From Secundilactobacillus silagincola (lineage in GTDB: Bacteria; Bacillota; Bacilli; Lactobacillales; Lactobacillaceae), in assembly GCF_002583405.1 (NCBI RefSeq), contig NZ_BCMJ01000005.1:124001-188000 (forward strand): a stretch of DNA of 64,000 nucleotides. The letters are read 5' to 3'. Below the pieces are notes generated by a model. That model did no database searches and had not been told where the DNA came from. It saw only the letters and a list, made by a program, of their open reading frames with translations. The translations under genes and the position numbers were made by a program. Of the stretch, positions 38,732 to 47,090 are shown piece after piece; the first letter of the stretch is position 1, and every line of letters begins with the position of its first letter.

Positions 38732-39754
38732 TTAGAATAAATTACTAAAGAAATCAACAATTGACTGCCAAATTCTACTTAAAGTTCCCATCATGCCACT
38801 GGTATCTGCATTGCTGGCAAAATCCTTTAACTGCGCCATCTTGTTACCTACCGAATTACTAATGTTATTTGCAACTTGTTTTGCATTGTCAACGTAACTC
38901 GAAGTCCCTGAAACGGGTGCTTTTTGAACGTTACCCAACGCGATGACAATGTTATTGATCACGGTAGTTGAGGTTTGAGACTGAATGCCTTGCTTTGCTA
39001 ATGCATCATCGAGCATCTGCTTAATCTGGTCTTGAGTAGCGTACTGATTATCTTTTTGTCGCTGTTTGGCCAGATCAGAGGATACGCTACCCACTGCAGC
39101 CATTAACTTGCCCGGATACTTTTTATCATCCTTATTTTGATTGATTGCTGGCTGCGTTGCATCCATAATGCCGTTAGCAGCCTGCGTGTTTTGTTGGTTC
39201 AATGTCAAGCCGTCCGCTGCCAAAGCTTTATAAACACCAGTTAAAGCTGATTCTCCGGAAACTGTTTTATCAGCAGTCACCGTGATAATGACATCTTTAA
39301 CACCGGCCATAGTAGCCACCATCGCATACTGCTGTGAAGTTACTTGTGTAATATTGTTCTGACCATTGTAATCCGCAATATTCACCTTAACGCCAGTACC
39401 GGGATCAGCTGGAGCCAGCGATACTGAACTGATCATACTGGCATCACTGGTACCTGCAGAATTAATGTACGTGCCATAATCCGAACCGGTGACCGTGAGA
39501 CTTTGATAATTAGACTGAACGTCTAACGCTTTTGAAACAGCGTCCTTATCCTCAGAGGCCAATCCCGAACCATAAACAACATATGGTTTTGATAATGCCT
39601 TCGTTTGAACCGCCTGTCCAGATGACGCATTAGTTGATTCTGAACTTGACGTCGCGTCGTTAGCAGTATCTGCCAACGCACTCACTGGCATACTTGCACC
39701 CAATAATAGTAACAGCGCACCGCTAATTAAACTGATACGAACTGCTTTTTTCAT
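38732..39754 (-). CDS. Secreted DUF1002 family protein
   Basis: This 340-residue protein has a signal peptide (residues 1-29, hydrophobic ISLISGALLLLLGASM then SALA). A Ser/Thr-rich stretch and a DUF1002-type domain follow, with the characteristic YVVYGSGLASEDKDAVSKALDV, then DYGTYIN and VSLAPADPGTGVKVNI. The end is amphipathic and aromatic (IWQSIVDFFSNLF) and may dock on a membrane. Function is unknown in all cases I know. GAGGATT lies before the ATG. It stands alone with its own terminator, among genes for wall turnover, so a role at the cell surface is plausible. Confidence 0.85.
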   Translation of the reverse strand: MKKAVRISLISGALLLLLGASMPVSALADTANDATSSSESTNASSGQAVQTKALSKPYVVYGSGLASEDKDAVSKALDVQSNYQSLTVTGSDYGTYINSAGTSDASMISSVSLAPADPGTGVKVNIADYNGQNNITQVTSQQYAMVATMAGVKDVIITVTADKTVSGESALTGVYKALAADGLTLNQQNTQAANGIMDATQPAINQNKDDKKYPGKLMAAVGSVSSDLAKQRQKDNQYATQDQIKQMLDDALAKQGIQSQTSTTVINNIVIALGNVQKAPVSGTSSYVDNAKQVANNISNSVGNKMAQLKDFASNADTSGMMGTLSRIWQSIVDFFSNLF

Positions 39755-39803
39755 AATGAAATCCTCATTTCATATAGGTTAAGTTAAGTGTATCACGACA
39801 AAT

Positions 39804-39833
39804 AAAAGGGCTAAACACCTAGTTAGCCCTTTT
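39804..39833 (-). terminator. Terminator after the wall-peptide salvage operon
   Basis: AAAAGGGCTAA (39804-39814) pairs perfectly with TTAGCCCTTTT (39823-39833), 7 bases after the stop of the serine hydrolase gene. Confidence 0.88.
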
Positions 39834-39840
39834 AATGAAT

Positions 39841-40581
39841 TCATAATGAGTGGTAAATCAGCTGACCAATCTTAGCCATTAAGGTGATTGCCACTAGTCG
39901 ATCCGTAAATCCTTGCGTTAACACGGCAACATCAATCACATGCCCGTTCTTTACAAAGCGTGCCACATCATGATCGATATTTGGCCCTTCACCCGTTTTA
40001 TTGTAGATGGCAACATCCTCAGCAGTTTCATCCATCGTTAAAGGTAACTTCCCGCGAAACTGCTGGTTTAAGAACCAACCGTGTACTTGAGGATAATGCT
40101 GCATCAACTCCCTGAAGAGTCTTAGACTATCAAACGCTGAAATCAGATTTTCACGACCCGTTTTTTTTGCCTCTGTATCCATTAGCCGTCGTTGTAAACT
40201 GGTCCCGTCGTAATGATTAGCATCAAGCCATTGATTAATTGCAGTCATGGATAAATGATCAATCATCACGTTTGCGGCATAATTATCAGAATCAGCAATC
40301 ATCAATCCTAAGAGATCTTTGATTGGCCACTCTTCTGGTGTCAGTAACTGCAGTACACCCGCGCCACCAACTTTTGGCGTTCTAGAAACGTTAATCATTT
40401 GATTTAAATCCTCATTTTGGGCAAGTTGAGTTGCTAAAACACCAAGTTTGATCAAAGAAGCTGCCGGAAATTGTCGGTGCTCCTGATAGCTAAAAACTAG
40501 GTTATCTGTATTATACATACAAATTGAAACTTGATTTTTGTAGGGTGCAATTAGCTCGTTAAGACCTGTTTCTAAGTTCAT
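39841..40581 (-). CDS. Class A beta-lactamase-like serine hydrolase
   Basis: This 246-residue protein has the three motifs of class A serine beta-lactamases: SLIK (near residues 44-47), SDN (near 98-100) and KTG (near 199-201). There is no signal peptide, so it is probably cytoplasmic, unlike true resistance enzymes. It overlaps the NlpC/P60 gene by 4 bases (ATGA) and is last in a unit with a dipeptide epimerase, so a role in trimming recovered wall peptides fits. The exact reaction is not known. The ATG at 40581 has AAGG 8 bases upstream; an in-frame TTG lies at 40587. Confidence 0.85.
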   Translation of the reverse strand: MNLETGLNELIAPYKNQVSICMYNTDNLVFSYQEHRQFPAASLIKLGVLATQLAQNEDLNQMINVSRTPKVGGAGVLQLLTPEEWPIKDLLGLMIADSDNYAANVMIDHLSMTAINQWLDANHYDGTSLQRRLMDTEAKKTGRENLISAFDSLRLFRELMQHYPQVHGWFLNQQFRGKLPLTMDETAEDVAIYNKTGEGPNIDHDVARFVKNGHVIDVAVLTQGFTDRLVAITLMAKIGQLIYHSL

Positions 40582-41468
40582 TGCCAATACCTTCTTGCTG
40601 CCACAAATTCTGGTGCATATCGCATTTCAGTTAATTTAGCAATGTCCACTTGTTTACCAGGTGTCCGCGACTGAATCATCTGACCGTCACCAATGTACAT
40701 ACCAACGTGGTGTACGAATCCTTTACCATGTTCATAAGCAAAAAACAGTAAATCACCCGGTTGCAAATTTTCTGGTTCAACCGATTGCCCATTATTACGC
40801 TGATCATCCGCATCTCTAGGAATAGCAATTCCCAATACACGGTGTAGGGTATACATAAATCCTGAGCAGTCAAAACCATACGGTGAAATGCCAGCCCAAA
40901 GATATCGAAGCCCTAAAAATTGTCGAGCCATGCTGACCATTTTCTCACCAGCAGTTTTGCCCTCAGCATTCACAGCAATACTGTCAGCTGCTACGTAACC
41001 TTCTCCCAAGGGCGTCACTACACGTAGTAAATTCCCCTCAGTGCCCAACTGAGTTAATTCGGTTCCCATAACTATCTCAAAAACCGGGTTCTGTTGTTCA
41101 TCATACAGTGTTGTGAATGGTACAGCGACACAAAGATGAGTATTTGCTTCTGGATACGCCACTGTCGAAGACGATAGCAGTTTACTCGGCAGCCAACCAA
41201 TATAGCCCCTGTCATCCGCATCATCAGCCTGGGTTGTCAGGTAAACTTTAGCCCATTCACCCTCAACGCTGTCCACAATCACTTCATCATTAAAAACGGC
41301 CTGGGTTTCTAGCCGTTTAGAGTCACACAAATCAATGGTCTGCTCAGTCGTCATGGCAGCGACCCACTGTTTGGTTTCACCATTTAGCGCTAACTGATCA
41401 ATATCTCGTGGCGCTTTTGGACTGGTCCATAGCGTTGCCACGGGCACAATAACACGTCTTTTTTCCAT
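40578..41468 (-). CDS. SH3-NlpC/P60 peptidase (YkfC-like)
   Basis: This 296-residue protein lacks a signal peptide. It has bacterial SH3-like folds at about residues 6-160 (VPVATLWTSPKAP, WAKVYLTTQ, GYIGWLPSKLL, VVTPLGEGYVAADSI). A C-terminal NlpC/P60 domain carries Cys in GFDCSGF, His in HHVGMYIGDG and SRTPGK. This is the layout of YkfC, a cytoplasmic gamma-D-Glu-L-diamino acid endopeptidase acting on recycled murein peptides with a free N-terminal L-Ala. It lies 13 bases after the epimerase gene and overlaps the serine hydrolase gene. The ATG at 41468 follows GGGGTGAG and removes a non-conserved extension. Confidence 0.9.
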   Translation of the reverse strand: MEKRRVIVPVATLWTSPKAPRDIDQLALNGETKQWVAAMTTEQTIDLCDSKRLETQAVFNDEVIVDSVEGEWAKVYLTTQADDADDRGYIGWLPSKLLSSSTVAYPEANTHLCVAVPFTTLYDEQQNPVFEIVMGTELTQLGTEGNLLRVVTPLGEGYVAADSIAVNAEGKTAGEKMVSMARQFLGLRYLWAGISPYGFDCSGFMYTLHRVLGIAIPRDADDQRNNGQSVEPENLQPGDLLFFAYEHGKGFVHHVGMYIGDGQMIQSRTPGKQVDIAKLTEMRYAPEFVAARRYWQ

Positions 41469-41481
41469 CCGCTCACCCCAC

Positions 41482-42567
41482 TTACTTTGTTTGAAATTCA
41501 ATCCCTAAACCGACATCGGTAGGAATCGTAATGACTGCACCATCATGCGTAATTCCGCCAGTTGTCGGTTGGGTCTTAAACATCATGGCAGCATCTAAAT
41601 CGTAGTATTGAATATTGGCCTTAGCAGCTGCCATGGCCGCAGCTGCCGTTACAGAAACCTGCGACTCGATCATACTGCCGACCATGCAAGGAACCCCAAA
41701 AGCTTCTGAAATCGCATTAATCTTCAAGGCGTTATCAATACCGCCCGCCTTCATCAACTTGAGATTAATAATATCACAACCGTCCATTTTTAGTAGCCTT
41801 AACGCATCCTTAACAGAAAAGATACTCTCATCGGCCATGATTGGTGTATCAGTATGCGCGGTTACATACGCCATGCCTTCAAAATCGTCTGCAGGAACGG
41901 GCTGTTCCACTAATTCAATGTCCAAGCCTTCCTGCGCCATTTGATTAATCATTTTAGCCGCCTGTTTTTTATGCCAGCCCTGATTAGCATCCAATCGGAT
42001 TTTAACGTTGGGACCCACCGCTTGCCGAATGGCACGAACCTGTTTTAAGTCCTCAAAAGGTGACTGACTGCCAACTTTAACTTTTAAGGTATCAAACCCC
42101 TCAGTAATTAGCTGTTTGGCATGGCCGACCATTTCTGCAGCGGTACCAACGCTCACCGTGTAATCCGTTGAAATCGTCTGACGGTAGCCTCCCAACCACT
42201 CTGACAAAGAAACGCCATAATGTTTAGCCAGCAAATCGTTAACCGCAATATTCACTGCAGCTTTAGGACTGTGATTGCCCACCAGCGCAGTATCAATGAT
42301 TTGTTTAACCCGTTCAGGCTGATTTAACGACGCTCCAATCAACTTCGGTGCGATCACCTGTTCCACAGCAAATTTAATACTTGCGGAAGTGTCACCAGTA
42401 ATGGGCGCAGTCGGCGCAGCTTCCCCTAGACCAGTAAACCCATCAGAGTCGGTCAGTCGTACAATTAAACTGCTAGCTGTTGTTACTGTTCGCAAAGCCG
42501 TTTTAAACGGTGATTTTAGCGGTACAGCAATCGGAAATGTTTCAATTTTTTTAATGGTTAATGACAT
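41482..42567 (-). CDS. Dipeptide epimerase, enolase superfamily (L-Ala-D/L-Glu epimerase-like)
   Basis: This 361-residue enzyme belongs to the muconate-lactonizing/dipeptide epimerase branch of the enolase superfamily. The catalytic KVK motif is in TLKVKVG near residue 163, metal ligands are in RLDANQGW (near 190), ELVEQPV (near 218) and MADES (near 244), and the second Lys is in NLKLMKAGG near 269. YkfB of B. subtilis inverts L-Ala-D-Glu from murein to L-Ala-L-Glu, and the following YkfC-like gene supports the same role. The ATG at 42567 has GGGAG 8 bases upstream. Substrate preference is inferred from context. Confidence 0.9.
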   Translation of the reverse strand: MSLTIKKIETFPIAVPLKSPFKTALRTVTTASSLIVRLTDSDGFTGLGEAAPTAPITGDTSASIKFAVEQVIAPKLIGASLNQPERVKQIIDTALVGNHSPKAAVNIAVNDLLAKHYGVSLSEWLGGYRQTISTDYTVSVGTAAEMVGHAKQLITEGFDTLKVKVGSQSPFEDLKQVRAIRQAVGPNVKIRLDANQGWHKKQAAKMINQMAQEGLDIELVEQPVPADDFEGMAYVTAHTDTPIMADESIFSVKDALRLLKMDGCDIINLKLMKAGGIDNALKINAISEAFGVPCMVGSMIESQVSVTAAAAMAAAKANIQYYDLDAAMMFKTQPTTGGITHDGAVITIPTDVGLGIEFQTK

Positions 42568-42618
42568 CGCAAAGTCTCCCAATTTTTTAAATTATTAATC
42601 GTGTTGTTTACGCCACAA

Positions 42619-43308
42619 TCAGCTGAGGTTTAAATCATTCGGGTCAAACCGAAACCGTTTTTTATTATAAGTTAGCTTTCCAGCCACTTCTAACTTAGTC
42701 ACAACCTGACCGGCAGTTTCACGAGTCGTCCCACTCAATCGCGCTAATTCAATTAAGGTGATTGGATAAGGAATCAACACATCCCCTTCAGGCGTTTTCT
42801 CGCCCATATCGGTGCCAAAAATACGTAGTACCTGCACCACTCTACTGGTAGCACTAGACGTCACTAATTTTTGCAGTCGATTCTCCATTTGATTGAGTAA
42901 CTGGCTCATTTGGCTAATCACTTGCCTTGTTACCAGAGGGTTCAGGGCAATGATGGCTTCAAACGTTGCCATAGGAACTGAGGCAATGGTGATTGGCGTT
43001 AGCGCAGTTGCCGTATACGGATAGTCTTCATCGGTATATAACCCGCGGTATGGAAATCCCTTGGTTGCCTTAACGTAATTAATGAAGGAAAAATTACCCG
43101 TTTCATCCTGCCTCTCCAACCGGACAACGCCTTTAATCACAAAATAAAAACGTTGTCGCAAATCACCGTGATCAAATAGTACCTGACCCTTTGGAAATGT
43201 TTTGACCATTAAATCATGAGTCAATTTCGTAAATTCTTCTGGTGTAAAATCACGAAAATCAGGTAGTTGACGTAAATAATGGCGATATGTATCTTCCGAG
43301 TGCAGCAT
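42619..43308 (-). CDS. arcR: Crp/Fnr family transcriptional regulator (ArcR-like)
   Basis: This 229-residue regulator has an N-terminal cyclic-nucleotide-binding-type beta-barrel (FPKGQVLFDHGDLRQRFYFVIKGVVRLER) and a C-terminal winged helix (PITLIELARLSGTTRETAGQVVTKLEVAGKL). No Cys cluster for Fe-S is present. Regulators of this type sit beside arc genes in lactic acid bacteria and control the arginine deiminase pathway; the name rests on that context. AAAGGGG precedes the ATG. A terminator separates it from arcC, and TATAAT on the minus strand at 43338-43343 is a likely -10 for its own promoter. Confidence 0.85.
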   Translation of the reverse strand: MLHSEDTYRHYLRQLPDFRDFTPEEFTKLTHDLMVKTFPKGQVLFDHGDLRQRFYFVIKGVVRLERQDETGNFSFINYVKATKGFPYRGLYTDEDYPYTATALTPITIASVPMATFEAIIALNPLVTRQVISQMSQLLNQMENRLQKLVTSSATSRVVQVLRIFGTDMGEKTPEGDVLIPYPITLIELARLSGTTRETAGQVVTKLEVAGKLTYNKKRFRFDPNDLNLS

Positions 43309-43379
43309 GAAGCAGACCCCTTTCTTATCTGGCTATTATTATACGCCAAATGATTTGAAATTTAAGTTTGATTTTCAAA

Positions 43380-43421
43380 AGTAAAAGACAGACCGAATTT
43401 TCATTCAGTCTGTCTTTTACT
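43380..43421 (-). terminator. Terminator between arcC and arcR
   Basis: A 14-base-pair stem, AGTAAAAGACAGAC (43380-43393) with GTCTGTCTTTTACT (43408-43421), lies 16 bases after the arcC stop. The T-run beyond it on the minus strand is interrupted (TTTTGAAAATC), so read-through is possible. Confidence 0.75.
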
Positions 43422-43437
43422 AGGCACTTACATTTCT

Positions 43438-44403
43438 CTAGACACTTGACTCCGCGTTGACAGTTGAAACAATCGTCCCTGAGCCATTTTCAATAAACTT
43501 GCCAAGATTACTTAGTGAAGTGATGACAGCTTGTCCCTCTGGGCGGTGAGTCACAAATTCAATTGCTGCTTCCACCTTTGGCAACATACTACCGGCGGCA
43601 AACTGCCCTTCAGCAATATACTGCTGTAACTCATCTACCGAAATTGCATTCAGTTGCTGTTGATCTGGCGTGTTGAAATTCACGTAAACATGATCTACAG
43701 CAGTTAAAATAATCAGTTGATCAGCACCTACCCGCTCAGCTAGTTTCTCTGAAGCAAAATCTTTATCGATCACGGCTTCACAGCCAACTAGCTCATGGCC
43801 ATGACGAACCACTGGAATACCGCCGCCACCAGCCGCTATTGGGATTACACCAGCGTTAACTAAGTGGTTTACTGCACCTGCCTCAACCACATCGATTGGT
43901 CGTGGCGAAGGGACTACTCGCCGATAGCCACGACCAGCATCTTCCACAAAATGGAACTGGGGATTGGCAGACTGGATGGTAGTGATTTCTTCGTGATTAT
44001 AAAACGGGCCAATGGGCTTCGTCGGTGTTTCAAAAGCCGGGTCATTTTCATCCACAACAACTTGGGTGACCACGGTTGCAACGTCCACCTCTAACCCAAG
44101 TGCAGTCAGTTCTGCTGCCATTGCATTTTGCAGCCAATAACCAATACTGCCCTGTGTCATGGCTACCGCCGTATCTAATGGCATTTCTGGATTATCTGGT
44201 GTACTTCCCGCTGCTTGCTGCAACAAGATGTTACCCACCTGCGGACCGTTACCGTGAGAAATGATCAATGAGTCACCTTGCTGAATAAATTTAACGAGGT
44301 ACCTAGCAGTTTCTCTTAGAGCGCGTTGTTGCGCTGCCGCACTCGCATCATTTGCTAAAATCGCATTTCCGCCCAGTGCAACCACAATTTTGCGTGCTGT
44401 CAT
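43438..44403 (-). CDS. arcC: Carbamate kinase
   Basis: ArcC transfers phosphate from carbamoyl phosphate to ADP, yielding ATP, CO2 and ammonia, the energy-yielding step of the arginine deiminase pathway. The 321 residues have the amino-acid-kinase motifs [10 protein letters not shown] (7-16), [10 protein letters not shown] and AAGGGGIPV (near 191), with the final KVEAAIEFV segment. It follows arcB after a hairpin with a T-run, so its expression may be lower than that of arcAB. Confidence 0.97.
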   Translation of the reverse strand: MTARKIVVALGGNAILANDASAAAQQRALRETARYLVKFIQQGDSLIISHGNGPQVGNILLQQAAGSTPDNPEMPLDTAVAMTQGSIGYWLQNAMAAELTALGLEVDVATVVTQVVVDENDPAFETPTKPIGPFYNHEEITTIQSANPQFHFVEDAGRGYRRVVPSPRPIDVVEAGAVNHLVNAGVIPIAAGGGGIPVVRHGHELVGCEAVIDKDFASEKLAERVGADQLIILTAVDHVYVNFNTPDQQQLNAISVDELQQYIAEGQFAAGSMLPKVEAAIEFVTHRPEGQAVITSLSNLGKFIENGSGTIVSTVNAESSV

Positions 44404-44447
44404 GGGAAATCATCCTTTCTACCAAGTTGTCTGTTGAATAAACAAAA

Positions 44448-44492
44448 AGGGCGCTTTGTAAAACACCACCTTGTGTTTTGCTCAAGCCCCCT
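44448..44492 (-). terminator. Intercistronic hairpin between arcB and arcC
   Basis: On the minus strand a two-part stem, GGGGGCTT with AAGCGCCC flanking AAAACAC/GTGTTTT, is followed by T5. It looks like an attenuator that lets part of the transcripts reach arcC, or an mRNA processing site. Confidence 0.65.
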
Positions 44493-44507
44493 AAAAGCAA
44501 TCTTCAA

Positions 44508-45536
44508 TTATACAGATGGAATAAATAAGTTACCTAACGTTGCGGCCATCATCGCTTTAATGGAATGCATCCGGTTTTCAGCTTCTTCAAACTGACGTGC
44601 ATACTTGCTACGGAAGACTTCATCCGTAATTTCCATTTCGGTTAAGCCGTATTTTTCTTCAATTTCTTTACCATAATCGGTAGTCGTATCATGGAAGGCT
44701 GGCAGGCAGTGCATCACGATCAGTTGATCATCTGGTGTCCCCGTCTTCTTTAAAGCTGCCATATTCACTTGATAGGGTTGTAGCAGGTTGATCCGCTCTT
44801 GCCAGTTATTCTCACCCATGGATACCCAAACGTCGGTATAAACGATATTTGAGCCCTTCATACCTTCATCCAAATCATCCGTAATCAGTAATTTAGCCCC
44901 TGAGTCCTTAGCAAAACCGTTAGCTAAATCTTGAATCTCCTGTGCTGGATATAATTCTTTTGGCGCTACGATGTGAATGTTCACACCAAGAATGGCACCG
45001 GTAACGAGCAGGGAGTTAGCAACGTTATTCCGGCCATCACCCATAAATGTCAGTGTCAGGCCCTTCAAATGACCAAAGTTTTCCTTTACAGTCATGAAAT
45101 CGGCCAACATTTGAGTTGGATGCCATTCATCCGTTAAACCATTCCAAACGGGAACGCCAGCATATTCAGCTAAATCTTCAACGACTTTTTGGCTGAAACC
45201 ACGGAATTCAATGCCATCAAACATACTGCCAAGTACCTTAGCCGTATCTTCAACTGATTCTTTCTTACCCAATTGGATATCGTTAGCACCTAAAAATTCT
45301 GGGTGAGCCCCAAGATCGATTGCCGCAGTGGTAAACGCGGAACGTGTCCGTGTTGAAGTCTTCTCAAACAGTAACGCCACGTTTTTACCTTCGAGGTAAT
45401 GATGCGGTACTCCCGCTTTCTTGAGGGCTTTTAAATGCAGTCCAAAGTCAATCAAATAGTTTAATTCATCAGCACTAAAATCTTTTTCGGCCAACACTGA
45501 CCGTCCTTGAAAAACACTCTTTTTAAAGTCTGTCAT
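44508..45536 (-). CDS. arcB: Ornithine carbamoyltransferase, catabolic
   Basis: ArcB splits citrulline with phosphate into ornithine and carbamoyl phosphate. The 342 residues include the carbamoyl phosphate motif STRTRSAF near 56, the [12 protein letters not shown] segment and the ornithine/active-site HCLPAFHD near 272. The ATG at 45536 gives the family-typical [12 protein letters not shown] start and has GGAG 8 bases upstream. A longer reading from 45593 would overlap arcA and is not supported. It is 20 bases after arcA. Confidence 0.97.
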   Translation of the reverse strand: MTDFKKSVFQGRSVLAEKDFSADELNYLIDFGLHLKALKKAGVPHHYLEGKNVALLFEKTSTRTRSAFTTAAIDLGAHPEFLGANDIQLGKKESVEDTAKVLGSMFDGIEFRGFSQKVVEDLAEYAGVPVWNGLTDEWHPTQMLADFMTVKENFGHLKGLTLTFMGDGRNNVANSLLVTGAILGVNIHIVAPKELYPAQEIQDLANGFAKDSGAKLLITDDLDEGMKGSNIVYTDVWVSMGENNWQERINLLQPYQVNMAALKKTGTPDDQLIVMHCLPAFHDTTTDYGKEIEEKYGLTEMEITDEVFRSKYARQFEEAENRMHSIKAMMAATLGNLFIPSV

Positions 45537-45556
45537 GATCATAGCTCCTTTTTTGG

Positions 45557-46792
45557 TTAGAGATCTTCTCGTACCAGCGGCATACTCATGCATCTTGGAC
45601 CACCACGTCCCCTTGAAAGTTCACTGGAAAGAACTTCCAGAACCTTGAGTCCATGTTCACGCAGCACCTGATTTGATACGTAGTTTCTATTATAGGTGAC
45701 TACAACGCCTGGTGCAATCGCTAACGTATTAGATCCATCATTCCACTGTTCACGGTCCGCAATCAACGGATCACCGCCACCAGTTGGAATTAAATCAATA
45801 TCATCAAGTCCAAGCACGTCCTTTAAGACTTGCTTTAAATCTAAGTGATGATCCACGTGTAACTCGCCATCTCGATCTTCGGTAACGATCCAGCTGTCGA
45901 TTTGACCGCCCTCACCCAAAATACCTGGATGAACGGTAAATTGGTCGTGATTGATCATCGTAAAGACCGTGTCTAAATGCATCATCGCATGGTTATGAGG
46001 AATTCGAATCGCCAATACTTTTTCAAAGCCGCTCTTCTTTTCGAATAACCTACGAGCGATGTCTTCAATGGCACCAGCTGAAGTCCGTTCTGAGACACCG
46101 ATTGCAATCACAGTGTCACTAAGGACTAATTCATCGCCACCTTCGATTCGACCAGGTTGATCACGGTCACGCCAAACGTGCAGCCCTTGATCAGCAAACC
46201 TCGGGTGATGATCGATAATGATTTCCATAAAGAGCGATTCACGCTGCCTTGCTGGGAAGGTCATGTGGTTAATGCTCAGACCATCACCAATTGATGCAGC
46301 TGGATCCCGAGTGAAATACAAGTTAGGCATCGGGTCCAAGAAGAAAGGATAGTCTTGTTCTTCCGCTGCACTCACTAAATCTTGCGGTACGAAATCTAAT
46401 TCGTTTTTCCGCACACCGGCCATGATCTTAACAACCATTTCAGTGGTCGTCATGCTTAATAAATACTCTTCTAAAGCATGGTGGATCATTCCAGCTGCAT
46501 AGCCGGATTCGGTCAGCATTTTATCCAGAAAATGAGTTTTTAATTCGGCACCGCCAGCGTCTAAAGCTTCCACAACTAATTTTTCGAGATATAGAACTTC
46601 AACGCCATTATCTCTCAATGTATCTGCAAAGTTATCGTGTTCTTTTTGAGCAATGGGTAGGTAAGGAATGTCATCGAATAAGAGCCTTGGCATCATTTCG
46701 GGTGTAAAGTTTTCAACTTCGGCACCCGGCCTTTTTAACATTACAACGTCAAGCTTGCCGATTTCCGATGTTACATGAATTGGTTTTGTCAT
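45557..46792 (-). CDS. arcA: Arginine deiminase
   Basis: ArcA hydrolyses arginine to citrulline and ammonia, the first step of the deiminase pathway, which gives ATP and acid resistance. The 411 residues have [12 protein letters not shown], the GGDELV motif, HLDTVFTM and the catalytic Cys in [10 protein letters not shown] near the C terminus. AGGAGG lies before the ATG. It is first in arcABC, behind a roughly 110-base leader and a nested palindromic operator region. No arcD antiporter or arcT is found beside the cluster. Confidence 0.98.
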   Translation of the reverse strand: MTKPIHVTSEIGKLDVVMLKRPGAEVENFTPEMMPRLLFDDIPYLPIAQKEHDNFADTLRDNGVEVLYLEKLVVEALDAGGAELKTHFLDKMLTESGYAAGMIHHALEEYLLSMTTTEMVVKIMAGVRKNELDFVPQDLVSAAEEQDYPFFLDPMPNLYFTRDPAASIGDGLSINHMTFPARQRESLFMEIIIDHHPRFADQGLHVWRDRDQPGRIEGGDELVLSDTVIAIGVSERTSAGAIEDIARRLFEKKSGFEKVLAIRIPHNHAMMHLDTVFTMINHDQFTVHPGILGEGGQIDSWIVTEDRDGELHVDHHLDLKQVLKDVLGLDDIDLIPTGGGDPLIADREQWNDGSNTLAIAPGVVVTYNRNYVSNQVLREHGLKVLEVLSSELSRGRGGPRCMSMPLVREDL

Positions 46793-46908
46793 GGTAGTTA
46801 CCTCCTATCTCTTTTGGACACCTTAATCATATGATGAATCAGCAGTCGTTTCACCGATGATTTCACAGTTGGAATGCCAAGGATTTCACACTTTTAAACC
46901 GTTGTGAT

Positions 46909-46937
46909 TATTTAGACAAAAATATGCAGAAATTCAA
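46909..46937 (-). promoter_or_regulatory. Probable promoter of arcABC
   Basis: On the minus strand, -35 TTGAAT (46932-46937), a 17-base spacer and -10 TAAATA (46909-46914). The -35 lies inside the nested palindrome at 46921-46984, so a protein bound there would cover or touch the polymerase site. Confidence 0.6.
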
Positions 46938-46984
46938 TGTATTTAAGCTTTGTTTGCTTAAATATACACTAGTTTCTGCATATT
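46921..46984. promoter_or_regulatory. Nested palindromic operator region upstream of arcA
   Basis: The outer arms AATATGCAGAAA (46921-46932) and TTTCTGCATATT (46973-46984) are perfect inverted repeats. Inside them TGTATTTAAGC (46938-46948) and GCTTAAATATACA (46956-46968) form a second inverted repeat with one TA insertion. The half sites TGTAT, TATACA and TGCATA resemble the elements before argG and the amino-acid transporter. ArgR-type or ArcR binding is inferred. Confidence 0.65.
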
Positions 46985-47090
46985 ATTAGAAAATTAAAAT
47001 TAAATTAAATATTTTTTCGCATTACTATTTGCTTTAGATAAAGGGATATTCGCAGTTTTATCGTTTTTAATTCATATTTGTTTCACATTT

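Noticed and set aside
43364-43379. TTGAAA/TTTCAAA dyad before arcR as an autoregulatory site
   Set aside because: Too short and AT-rich to separate from background in this region.
45537-45593. 19-residue N-terminal extension of arcB
   Set aside because: It overlaps arcA and is not part of the family; the ATG at 45536 has a good ribosome binding site.
46885-46906. TCACA...TGTGA repeat upstream of arcA as a Crp/Fnr site
   Set aside because: The half sites are in the wrong order for TGTGA-N6-TCACA and the spacing is wrong, so it is not a credible Crp/Fnr box.
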